Origin: Marivirga salinae
GTDB lineage: Bacteria > Bacteroidota > Bacteroidia > Cytophagales > Cyclobacteriaceae
Reading direction: 5' to 3'
Assembly: GCF_030503855.1 (NCBI RefSeq)
Contig: NZ_CP129971.1
Coordinates: forward strand, 689,501 to 753,500
Length of the DNA stretch: 64,000 bases
Positions 54,199-61,172 of this stretch are shown piece by piece. The notes beneath the pieces are model-generated. The model saw only the letters and a program-made list of their open reading frames with translations. It was not told where the DNA came from and searched no databases. The first letter of the stretch is position 1. Each line of letters starts with the position of its first letter. The position numbers and the translations under genes were made by a program.

Positions 54199-54430
54199 CT
54201 CGTTCCCGACAGGCTCTGCAAGGTGGCAAGATTGATGGAAATCTTTCCCACAAATTAAGATAGTAATGAAATATTCCAGCAGAAATTAGATTATGTACAC
54301 GATAATCCTGTGGAGTACAAATATATTTCAGCAAAAGAATATGCTGGTATTAGGAAAGAATTGTTGGCTGTAGAATTGTTGGATTAGCTTGCTGATTCGC
54401 TCGCGTTTTTAGTACGCAATACGTGCGATA
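54197..54430 (+). mobile_element. Decayed RAYT remnant ending in a REP-like palindrome
   Basis: Blocks cgttcccgacaggctctgca, aagattgatggaaatc, cagcagaaattagattatgt and ggattagcttgctgattcgc match the remnants at 37189 and 41109. The frame is broken. It abuts the third Trm112 copy exactly at the leader codons. Confidence 0.75.
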
Positions 54431-54667
54431 AGGGTGGTATTATATCGCTAAAACCACTATATTACTTTCAGTAATCAACCCTGCTCTTTTACTATATAAA
54501 TATACCAAAACTGTTCATTACATATAATAATTCTCTTTTCAGAATATTTTGGTGCACAGTTTACTTTAATATACTGTTGGTAAACAGTTTAAATAATATT
54601 ACTTTTAAGGTTTAGCAGTCGGTTTCTACCTACTGCAGACAGGATTTTAGCTACATAACCACTATAG
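54252..54667. other. Intergenic region with RAYT remnant
   Basis: Up to 54430 it is RAYT debris. From 54431 to 54667 it is AT-rich, with a short repeated motif aaacagttta/aacagttt near 54548-54592. No gene was seen. Confidence 0.5.
54398..54430 (-). repeat. Decayed REP-like palindrome, family A
   Basis: The sequence cgctcgcgtttttagtacgcaatacgtgcg is a mutated version of the family A unit at the same place in the RAYT remnant. Confidence 0.55.
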
Positions 54668-56593
54668 ATGTCAAACTTCTTTCAAGAGCTTCAAAGGCGA
54701 AATGTTATCAAATCGGCCATTTCCTATGTAGTGATCGGCTGGGCAATTTTACAAGTAGCTGATATCTTATTTCCTGCCTTTAAAATTCCAGATAGTGCGA
54801 TCCGCTATGTTTTGTATGCCTTGATTGGAGGCTTCCCTATATGGGTTATTTTCGCCTATATCTATGAGTGGACGCCTGCCGGTTTTCAACGAACCAGTAC
54901 GGTACAAAATGAGGCTTCTGTTCATCAGCAAACTGGAAAGCGTCTTAACTTTTTTATTTTCGGGGGGATGGCGCTTGCGATTATCTTGTTATTGGCAGAT
55001 AGGGTCTTCAATTTTACTGACACGCTTGAGACTACCGATGAGAAGAAAGCGATTGCAGTATTACCTTTTGAAAACATGAGCACCGCAGAAGATGCCTACT
55101 TTGCCAAAGGAATTACAGAGGATATTCTCACACAGATTTCGCAGATTGGGGACTTACGGGTTTTGAGTAATTTCACTATTCGAGATTATGATACAGAAGG
55201 AAAAACAGTAGAGGAAATAGGAGAAGAACTGAACGTAAACTATCTGCTCACCGGAAGTATTCGAAAAGCTGGCGAGCAGCTTCGCATCACATGTCAATTA
55301 GTGCAGCTTGACCCTGAAGAGCAGGCATGGGCAGAAAATTATGACAAAAGAATGGATGACGTTTTTGCCATACAGACCCAGGTAGCCGAAGAGGTAGCAC
55401 GTAATCTTAAAGCCACTTTAAGCCCTGCAGAAAAAGCCAAAATAAAGGATAAACCCACCGATAATCTTGCGGCCTACAATATCTATCTGAAAGCAAGGGA
55501 AAAATATAACACCTATGAAAATGAAAATTTTAAAGAAGCAGCCGACCTCTTCAAAAAAGCAATTGCATTAGATCCTGAATTTAGTTTGGCCTATGCGGGC
55601 CTAGCAGAGACTTATGGAATAGGATATCTTAGGGGGTTCTACACAAATTTCTTCGCAGATTCTGCCAAAAAATATGCGGAAAAAGCAACGGTTTTAGGAC
55701 CTAAAAGAGCAGAAACTTGGACGGCTTTGGGAACAGCCTTCCGTTGTGAAGGAAACTATGCTGAAGCTAAGGAGAAATACCAAAAAGCACTGACTTTTAA
55801 TCCTAATTATCTATTGGCATTGGCGAATTTAGCAGATATTAGTATTCGACAAAACCGGCAAGTGGAAGCGATTAGGCTCTATCAAAAAATCATCAAGTCA
55901 AATCCTTTAAATTATAAAATTTTTGCTGGCATGGGGCTTACATACTTATTGTTGGATATGCCTTCTAAATCAGCGGCTTACCTCCAGAAAGCCATTTCTT
56001 TAAAGCAAGATAACCTTGACGTAAAGTTTTATTATGCGCTCTGGCATCTGTTCTACAGCACGCCTGATCAGGCCAAAACACAAATTAGAAAGTTTAAAGC
56101 TGCAGACCCACAAAACATAAGAGTAACTGCGACATGTGCAGTTTTGGCCTTAAATGTGGACCAAACACTTGCGAAAAAGTATGTGAATGAGTTGATTCAA
56201 AGCCCTGCATTCAATCCATCGGAGTATATTGATCAAACTCATGTCTTGAGTTATTTACTAATGGAAGAAGGCAAAATTGATTCCGCTAATTACTGGCTAG
56301 ACACTACTATTACTATCCTGGAAAAGAAGATGAAAGAGGGGGGTAAAAACTCAGCACTTCCGGGTCTACTTATGGAAGCTTATGCTATCAAAGGAGAAAA
56401 AGAAAAAGCCTTACACCTGCTAGACAGTTTAAATCCTGAAAATGATCCTTCCCCTCCCATTGAGTATCTGAAAAGTCCATATTATGAAGACTTAAAAGAT
56501 AATGATCGCTTCCAAAAAATTATGGGGGAAAAGCAGCAGTATATCAATGCAAAGCAGCTGGAGTTGAGTCGTCAAGAATTGGAGCTTCAATAA
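54668..56593 (+). CDS. Membrane-anchored TolB-N/CyaC-like TPR protein
   Basis: The 641-residue protein starts MSNFFQELQRRNVIKSAISY, a leader common to a family of TPR regulators. Two or three membrane helices follow (about 16-35, 43-65, 97-113). Next is a FlgO/TolB-N-like domain (about 125-255, KAIAVLPFENMSTAEDAYFA, then GITEDILTQISQIGDLRVLS), and at least six TPR units to the C terminus. In other bacteria this module is fused to adenylate cyclase or DNA-binding domains; here it stands alone. The role is probably scaffolding or signalling at the membrane. Confidence 0.85.
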   Translation: MSNFFQELQRRNVIKSAISYVVIGWAILQVADILFPAFKIPDSAIRYVLYALIGGFPIWVIFAYIYEWTPAGFQRTSTVQNEASVHQQTGKRLNFFIFGGMALAIILLLADRVFNFTDTLETTDEKKAIAVLPFENMSTAEDAYFAKGITEDILTQISQIGDLRVLSNFTIRDYDTEGKTVEEIGEELNVNYLLTGSIRKAGEQLRITCQLVQLDPEEQAWAENYDKRMDDVFAIQTQVAEEVARNLKATLSPAEKAKIKDKPTDNLAAYNIYLKAREKYNTYENENFKEAADLFKKAIALDPEFSLAYAGLAETYGIGYLRGFYTNFFADSAKKYAEKATVLGPKRAETWTALGTAFRCEGNYAEAKEKYQKALTFNPNYLLALANLADISIRQNRQVEAIRLYQKIIKSNPLNYKIFAGMGLTYLLLDMPSKSAAYLQKAISLKQDNLDVKFYYALWHLFYSTPDQAKTQIRKFKAADPQNIRVTATCAVLALNVDQTLAKKYVNELIQSPAFNPSEYIDQTHVLSYLLMEEGKIDSANYWLDTTITILEKKMKEGGKNSALPGLLMEAYAIKGEKEKALHLLDSLNPENDPSPPIEYLKSPYYEDLKDNDRFQKIMGEKQQYINAKQLELSRQELELQ

Positions 56594-56608
56594 TACAGCA
56601 ATTGGTTT

Positions 56609-56629
56609 AAGAGGACGCTTGAAGCAGAC
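56609..56629 (+). repeat. Half family B palindrome
   Basis: The sequence agaggacgcttgaagcagact matches the right half of the family B unit (ggacgcttgaac). The left arm is lost. Confidence 0.4.
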
Positions 56630-56661
56630 TGCAAGAGGTCATGTAGAATCTTAGGAAATAC

Positions 56662-57034
56662 CCTCGTTCCCGCCATGTTATGCATAGTGGTCAATCATTT
56701 TAGGCAACTTTTCTGGTTCCATAAAGCATTTAACCTACCCTCCTCTTATTCATCACCACCCATCTCCAAAGCTCTTGCATGCGTAGGTCCATCTAATCGA
56801 AAGCTTTGATCACCAGCAGGCAATTCCAATCCCCACTTCTTCATGACCGGAGCTTCCAATGATTTTTGTCTGTATTCATCAGGGGTCATGATTGGAATAC
56901 CATAAATAATAGGGAAATAACGCTGACAAGCTGAGCAAGTCAAAAGCCCTTCAATAATTTCCTCTTCCTCCTGTTTAAAAATACTTATATTCAAATCACC
57001 CTTATCAAAAGGGCAGCACATTTTCTTTAATAGT
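56662..57034 (-). repeat. Parent or second copy of the Trm112 duplicated segment
   Basis: Aligns with 51596-51969, from cgttcccgccatgttatgca at one end to cacattttcttta at the other. Because this copy lies in the intact operon it is presumably the source. Confidence 0.75.
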
Positions 57035-57045
57035 CTGCTTTGCAT
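56746..57045 (-). CDS. Trm112-like zinc-ribbon protein of the TPP-riboswitch operon
   Basis: The 99-residue protein has the Trm112-like fold: CCPFDKGDL near residues 10-18 and LLTCSACQRYFPIIYGIPIM supply the paired Cys residues, then PDEYRQK and a tail ending ALEMGGDE. In eukaryotes and archaea Trm112 is an obligate activator of methyltransferases. Here it is the last gene, 29 bases after the ThiE-like gene, in an operon whose first gene is a methyltransferase. A role as that enzyme's partner is attractive but inferred. A plain iron-sulfur or zinc chaperone is the alternative. Confidence 0.82.
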   Translation of the reverse strand: MQSRLLKKMCCPFDKGDLNISIFKQEEEEIIEGLLTCSACQRYFPIIYGIPIMTPDEYRQKSLEAPVMKKWGLELPAGDQSFRLDGPTHARALEMGGDE

Positions 57046-57074
57046 AATTTTTTATTATCTCAATCCCTATATTC

Positions 57075-57707
57075 TTAATACTGTAGCTTTTCTTTATATT
57101 TTTTGGCAGCTGCTTCAGGATCGGCTTCATTTAAGATGCCTGAAATAACCGCAATACCATGGAAGGGGAGCTCCTTCAATTGCTCTAAATTCTTTTGATT
57201 GATTCCTCCCGAAAGAAAAATGGGCATATTGCTGATTTTGGTTGCTTTCTTGATGCTTTCGGGCTGTACAATATCACAGCTTTCAACCGAAGGAGATGGA
57301 AAAACGGAGCAAAAACTGATATAAGACAAGCCATTTTGCTCAGCCATGAGTACGGCTTCCATATCATTCGTAACCGTAAGGCCAATATATTGGTCTTTCA
57401 GTTTGGCCTGAATAGTTGGAAAATCGGCAGGCAATCGGTCAAAATGTACCCCATCTAATCCTGTCTCTAAGGCCAAGCGCCAGTCTTGATTCATAAGCAT
57501 TGGCACTTGAAAATCCATTACCAATTCTTTAGCCCGCTTAATAAATTTTAATTTGGCTTCCTTGCTCTGATTCTCAGGCCAATGATCCCAAATCTGTACA
57601 ATATCAACGCCCCCTTTCAAAGCTGCCTTTAGTTTGTTCAACAAGCTTTCGTGCTCTTGACTTGGGTCAATCACCAAATAAAGTCCTGCTAGTTTTTTCA
57701 TTTCCAT
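57075..57707 (-). CDS. ThiE/TenI-superfamily protein with altered active site
   Basis: The 210-residue TIM-barrel protein is clearly of the thiamine-phosphate-synthase fold: AGLYLVIDPS at the N terminus, GGVDIVQIWDH, LALETGLDGVHFDRL, ISFCSVFPSP, FLSGGINQ and GIAVISGIL. The ThiE pyrophosphate-contact residues are changed: QLRxK is QIWDH, NDR is NQD, and the PTxTK lysine is absent. It is therefore unlikely to be a standard ThiE; a TenI-like or new activity fits better. It overlaps the HypE-like gene by 10 bases (or 4 if the second ATG at 57701 is used). Confidence 0.85.
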   Translation of the reverse strand: MEMKKLAGLYLVIDPSQEHESLLNKLKAALKGGVDIVQIWDHWPENQSKEAKLKFIKRAKELVMDFQVPMLMNQDWRLALETGLDGVHFDRLPADFPTIQAKLKDQYIGLTVTNDMEAVLMAEQNGLSYISFCSVFPSPSVESCDIVQPESIKKATKISNMPIFLSGGINQKNLEQLKELPFHGIAVISGILNEADPEAAAKKYKEKLQY

Positions 57708-58762
57708 CCTGCTTGAAATGCTTTAAAAAATGCAGCCCAATAAGGATCCACCCCATCAAAAGTAAAAGGCTTCTGCTCTCCATTGGTTTGCACTAGCTGC
57801 TTGGAAGAGCCTTCCGTAAACTCTCCAATTTTATAAGCCTCAACTCCTTCTTCTGAAAGCCCTTGGATCAAGCGGTCTTCATTTCCCGGCTTTACCGCCA
57901 TCAGCATAGAACCGGCACCGATAGAGATAAAGGGGTCGATCTCAAACAAATCAGTAATCTGCTTTACCTCCTCATTCAGTTTAATCTTATCTAATTCTAC
58001 TGTGAAACCGCAGCCCGAGGCATCCGCCATTTCATCCAATGCTCCTAAAATTCCGCCTTCTGTTACATCATGCATCGCATGCAATTCTTTGTTTGGCTCC
58101 AGAATGCTGGAGGCCGCTAATGCTTCTTTCAATACAGAAAGATCCCAAAAGTTATTAGCCGCAATTTCTTGGGTTTGCTTACCGCACTTTTCACTTACCG
58201 TTTTAGGAAAAGCATTGGCTAAAAGGGAAGAGGATGATAAAGCCGCATGTTTTGTCATGATAATGCTATCGCCTACTCTTGCATTATTACTGCTTACTAT
58301 TTTGTCTTTCGGAGCCTGTAAAAACATGGTGCCTCCTCCGGAAATGGTAGATTCCTGACCGGGAATCTGGCCTGTATGTCCGCCCGTAATACTAATGCCT
58401 ATTTTTTTGCAAAGCGTATCTATGTGGCCCCAATACAAATTAAAATCTTCCCGAGACAAACTGACCGGAAGATTGAGTACAAACTGAGCATACTGGGGAG
58501 CAAATCCGGTAGTAGACATATCATTAGCCAATAGGTGCACGGATAAGTGAGCTGAAATTTCCATACCCAGAGACGGAATCAGAGATAGCGGATCACTAGA
58601 AGTGGCCAACGCATTTCCATTACCTAAGTCAATTATGGCCGTATCAACGCCAAATCTCGGGCCGCAAATTACTTCTTCTCTTTTGGCCCCACATTTATGC
58701 AGTAAATCCTCTTTAAACACCTGAGCATCTACTTTTCCAAATTGATCATCAAAAGCCGCCAT
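57698..58762 (-). CDS. HypE-like AIR-synthase-superfamily protein
   Basis: Start at the ATG at 58762, which overlaps the methyltransferase stop (TGATG). The ~354-residue protein shows the PurM/HypE/ThiL/SelD ATP-binding fold: GVDTAIID and SSDPLSLIP near the N terminus, GGHTGQIPG around 135-143, and MHDVTEGGILGALDEMADAS near 228-247, which is closest to HypE. It ends in GWK, without the C-terminal PRIC Cys that HypE dehydrates, so it is not hydrogenase maturation. In a TPP-controlled operon a ThiL-like kinase or ATP-dependent dehydration role is possible (inference). Confidence 0.85.
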   Translation of the reverse strand: MAAFDDQFGKVDAQVFKEDLLHKCGAKREEVICGPRFGVDTAIIDLGNGNALATSSDPLSLIPSLGMEISAHLSVHLLANDMSTTGFAPQYAQFVLNLPVSLSREDFNLYWGHIDTLCKKIGISITGGHTGQIPGQESTISGGGTMFLQAPKDKIVSSNNARVGDSIIMTKHAALSSSSLLANAFPKTVSEKCGKQTQEIAANNFWDLSVLKEALAASSILEPNKELHAMHDVTEGGILGALDEMADASGCGFTVELDKIKLNEEVKQITDLFEIDPFISIGAGSMLMAVKPGNEDRLIQGLSEEGVEAYKIGEFTEGSSKQLVQTNGEQKPFTFDGVDPYWAAFFKAFQAGWK

Positions 58763-59487
58763 CACACATCATTAAATTGTACATATAAACCAAAGAAATC
58801 ACCATAAGGTAACTTCCACTGCTGACGTGGAAACCATTTGGGTAAGCCAGTTGCATTCCACTGAATGCTATAATCCCTGTCAGGAAGCGCCTCAGCAATA
58901 AGTTCTTTTAATGAAGCAGGCGTATAGAAATTAGCCGTTACGTAATAATTGTTTTGTCCAAATAACTGCTGTACCCTTCTTCGCACCAATTTGGGTGTGT
59001 TTCGGTTCATCATCCCAAAGATAATCCCATATTTACCTACTCTTGCGGCTTCACGGATTACTTCTATTGGTCTTTTGTAGTATTCGAAAGTGGTGATAAA
59101 GGCCAGTGCGTCAAACGTATGATTTTTAAAAGGCATATGATGAGAATCGGCTAGAACAAGGTCGCCATTGAAGAGGTGAACACCCTGGGCCAGCATAAAA
59201 GGAGAAATATCACCGCCTGTAGCCTGAATCCCTATTTCATGCCACCATCTTGTAAAGCGTGTAGTGCCACAGCCATATTCCAATAAGCTTTCAACGCGGC
59301 TATCTTTCTTTATGAGTTCTTCCAGCGTTCTTTTTTGCCAAACTTCCTGGCGCTTATAAGGTCCTTCGTAATAGGCCTCGTAGTGGTCGGTATCGTCTCT
59401 GTTAAAAAACCACTCCTGCCTACCTTGCCAATTGCGCAATTCACCGGTGGCGACATCAAATTTTTCCTTTTTTGAAATTTCAGTCAT
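58762..59487 (-). CDS. SAM-dependent methyltransferase, first gene of the TPP-riboswitch operon
   Basis: The 241-residue class I methyltransferase has an aromatic, charged N-terminal extension (QEWFFNRDDTDHYEAYYEGP) and motif I LLEYGCGTTRFTRWW (about 67-81). TGGDISP is the acidic strand, ADSHHMPFKNHTFDALAFIT lies in the middle, and RVGKYGIIFGMMN is the last core strand. The basic C-terminal half may bind a polyanionic or RNA-like substrate. The TPP riboswitch ends about 60 bases upstream. The stop codon overlaps the HypE-like gene start, so the operon is translationally coupled. Confidence 0.85.
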   Translation of the reverse strand: MTEISKKEKFDVATGELRNWQGRQEWFFNRDDTDHYEAYYEGPYKRQEVWQKRTLEELIKKDSRVESLLEYGCGTTRFTRWWHEIGIQATGGDISPFMLAQGVHLFNGDLVLADSHHMPFKNHTFDALAFITTFEYYKRPIEVIREAARVGKYGIIFGMMNRNTPKLVRRRVQQLFGQNNYYVTANFYTPASLKELIAEALPDRDYSIQWNATGLPKWFPRQQWKLPYGDFFGLYVQFNDV

Positions 59488-59547
59488 CGAACTTAATATT
59501 TATGACCTTTGCATGCAGGGGAAGAGGAAGTTCGAATGGCTTTCACA

Positions 59548-59615
59548 ATTCCTACGCTAGCATTACCTAGATCAGGTTATTTGGGTATAATCTCAGCCGT
59601 TCAGTTGGCACCCCA
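59548..59615 (-). promoter_or_regulatory. TPP riboswitch (THI element)
   Basis: Read on the minus strand the segment runs ggggtgccaactgaac, ggctgagattataccc, aaata, acctgatctaggtaatgc, tagcgtagga. These are the conserved blocks of the TPP aptamer in order: the GGGGTGCC start, the CTGAGA pyrimidine-sensing bulge, ACCTGATC, and the GGTAATGC-TAGCGTAGGA pyrophosphate helix. Its 3' edge lies about 60 bases before the methyltransferase ATG. No obvious terminator stem follows, so control may act on translation. It marks the downstream operon as thiamine-regulated. Confidence 0.95.
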
Positions 59616-59697
59616 TGTAAAATATAAGACGAAGCTAAGGATAATTAAAAACTTAAGCAATGCTTTCAAAAAATATCCCTTAGGCACAGCGTAATGG

Positions 59698-59723
59698 TCC
59701 AAGCGGGCGCTTGAACTAGTGCT
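59698..59723 (+). repeat. Family B palindrome
   Basis: The sequence tccaagcgggcgcttgaact is a near-perfect palindrome with one change in the centre compared with 28091. Confidence 0.7.
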
Positions 59724-59750
59724 AACTTGAAACTAACTGAAATAGTATAA

Positions 59751-59771
59751 TGCAAGCGTCCGCTTGTGCTT
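59751..59771. repeat. Family B palindrome
   Basis: The sequence gcaagcgtccgcttgtgct, core caagcgtccgcttg, lies about 30 bases from the preceding copy and in inverse orientation, so the two could pair with each other. Confidence 0.7.
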
Positions 59772-59802
59772 ATGCTATAGAAAGATCAATAAGGCAACCG
59801 TT

Positions 59803-59922
59803 TTGGAAAGTCCTTCAGCAGGCTTAATTGAAAAAGCTGCCGCCTACAGTAGCGGAGAAGTGACATCAGAAATTGTCATCGAATCTCAAATTAAAAATAT
59901 AAAATCCCGCTTAATCTTGTAA
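59803..59922 (+). pseudogene. Possible C-terminal gene remnant
   Basis: A frame reading LESPSAGLIEKAAAYSSGEV, then TSEIVIESQIKNIKSRL, ends at a TAA at 59922. It looks protein-like but has no start codon and begins just after a repeat. Family not recognised. Confidence 0.3.
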
Positions 59923-59942
59923 TTAATTCTACTTTTAACTTT

Positions 59943-60524
59943 ATGAACGAAGGAATTATTAAAAACGCTTATGAAGCAATGATCAAAGAGCTTCAAACCA
60001 TCATTACGGTAGCCTATATTTTTGCCGTAGGGATTGGGATGCTATTTAATTATCAGAGGTATGATGAGTTCGGAATTAATATTTTTGATTATGCCGATGT
60101 ATTTGACTTTCTGATCACTCCTTTCTCTGATTTTCAAGTCTTGCTTTTTACTATGATTTCTTTGCTGTTTACTTATTTGATTTACAAGCTAGATGTGGCT
60201 TGGAAAGGGAAGTACCCCAAGTGGTATTCGCGGTTAGTATATTTTGGTTTTGACCAAAAAAGCTGGTTTGCTAACTTTCGCTATTTCACATTTTTCATAG
60301 TGCTCATTTCCTACCTATACGTATCTGCGGATTGGTATGGATCAATTTCAAAAAAGCAACTTAAAAAGCTTGATCCTATTACTATTCAATTTTCAGATGG
60401 AGAAGTAAAAAAGGGTAAAATGATTGGAAAGACGAAAGAAGTGATTTTCATCATGTATGGCAAGCAAGTGGAGGTAATCCCTATTAGCTCTTTGGTTAAA
60501 ACTATAAAAATGCCTGTTCAATAA
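59943..60524 (+). CDS. Hypothetical membrane protein
   Basis: The 193-residue protein has three membrane helices (about 18-34, 60-80, 115-132) and a C-terminal soluble part with KLDPITIQFSDGEVKKGKMI and YGKQVEVIPIS, possibly an SH3-like beta domain. No family is recognised. Directly after its TAA the same frame continues open for 41 codons with a hydrophobic segment (see 60525), so the present stop may truncate a longer protein. Confidence 0.6.
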   Translation: MNEGIIKNAYEAMIKELQTIITVAYIFAVGIGMLFNYQRYDEFGINIFDYADVFDFLITPFSDFQVLLFTMISLLFTYLIYKLDVAWKGKYPKWYSRLVYFGFDQKSWFANFRYFTFFIVLISYLYVSADWYGSISKKQLKKLDPITIQFSDGEVKKGKMIGKTKEVIFIMYGKQVEVIPISSLVKTIKMPVQ

Positions 60525-60650
60525 GACCCGCAAATAGTATCTACCATTGGTCCAAAAGGGCATTTTTTGTTTTTTGTTGCAGCCGGCACAGCAGCAATAC
60601 TCTTTGCTTTTCACTGGGAGAAAGGGATTGCACAATTAAAGAAAGAGTAA
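60525..60650 (+). other. In-frame open continuation after the upstream stop
   Basis: In the same frame as 59943-60524, the codons after the TAA read IVSTIGPKGHFLFFVAAG, then TAAILFAFHWEKGIAQLKKE, to a TAA at 60648. The stretch has a membrane-helix-like segment with a basic end. It is either the cut-off C terminus of the upstream gene or a fragment of another membrane protein. Confidence 0.35.
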
Positions 60651-60842
60651 AATAGTACCATCTACTTCGTTTCGCAGGAAAAGCCTCCGGTCTATTAATT
60701 TGATATTACCAAAAATCCATTTCGGTTCTAAAATCTAAGAATTCAATATCGTTACACTTCTTTCTCTTGCTGATTATAGCGCTTACATTAATAAGTCATG
60801 ATAATTGACTATATTAAAATGTTGTAAACAAATAACAGAACT

Positions 60843-61034
60843 ATGAATAAGAAGCTAATTGGAATAATCCTTATTGTTGCGGGTGTAGCACTAGCAATTT
60901 GGGGGTATGATGTATATGATTCAGCAGGCTCACAAATCAGTAGAGCATTTAGTGGCGACACACCTATAGAGGCATGGATAGGAATGGTTGGCGGAGGTCT
61001 TTGTATTATTTTGGGGATTAAACAGCTACGGTAA
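60843..61034 (+). CDS. DUF3185-like small membrane protein
   Basis: The 63-residue protein has two membrane helices (about 4-21 and 45-61) joined by YDSAGSQISRAFSGDTPIEA, which matches the DUF3185 pattern (a helix, then an S..S..FtG.pt linker, then a helix). Function unknown. ATG start; stands alone. Confidence 0.75.
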   Translation: MNKKLIGIILIVAGVALAIWGYDVYDSAGSQISRAFSGDTPIEAWIGMVGGGLCIILGIKQLR

Positions 61035-61050
61035 ATGATACCACATACCT

Positions 61051-61072
61051 AGCCCAAGCATCCGCTTGGGCT
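61051..61072. repeat. Family B-type palindrome
   Basis: agcccaagcatccgcttgggct has an eight-base arm pair (agcccaag/cttgggct) with the central atccg of family B. Confidence 0.65.
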
Positions 61073-61080
61073 ATATCCAT

Positions 61081-61104
61081 TAGCGCGCATTCGTAACGCG
61101 TGCT
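61081..61104 (+). repeat. Short family A REP palindrome
   Basis: tagcgcgcattcgtaacgcgtgct keeps both ends of the family A unit (agcgcg...cgcgtgct) but lacks part of the centre. Confidence 0.6.
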
Positions 61105-61172
61105 TACTATTCTATACAAAATTATCCAAGCCCAGCCCAAAACCCTCCCAATCTTCCTAAGTTTGCACTTCA

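Larger units (their letters stand above)
59488..59942. other. Divergent regulatory region: TPP riboswitch, two family B palindromes and a gene remnant
   Basis: Contains the minus-strand TPP riboswitch (59548-59615), family B palindromes at 59698 and 59751, and an open protein-like tail at 59803-59922. A 61-codon plus-strand frame at 59509-59694 is only antisense to the riboswitch. Confidence 0.7.

Noticed and set aside
53913..54251. 112-codon frame as a genuine longer Trm112 protein
   Set aside because: Its N-terminal 15-16 residues come from a RAYT remnant and its C terminus from unrelated sequence overlapping a lipoprotein gene.
57075..57707. Calling this gene thiE (thiamine phosphate synthase)
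   Set aside because: The TPP riboswitch makes it tempting, but the LRxK, NDR and TxTK blocks of ThiE are substituted, so the activity cannot be assumed.
57698..58762. Calling this gene purM, hypE or thiL
   Set aside because: It is closest to HypE by motif but has no C-terminal Cys and no hydrogenase context, and the PurM and ThiL signatures are not clear.
59509..59694. 61-codon plus-strand frame upstream of the operon
   Set aside because: It is antisense to the TPP riboswitch and its conserved sequence is explained by the aptamer; no protein family is apparent.
37129..61104. The palindromic repeats as a CRISPR array
   Set aside because: Copies are kilobases apart, in both orientations, without regular spacers or cas genes.
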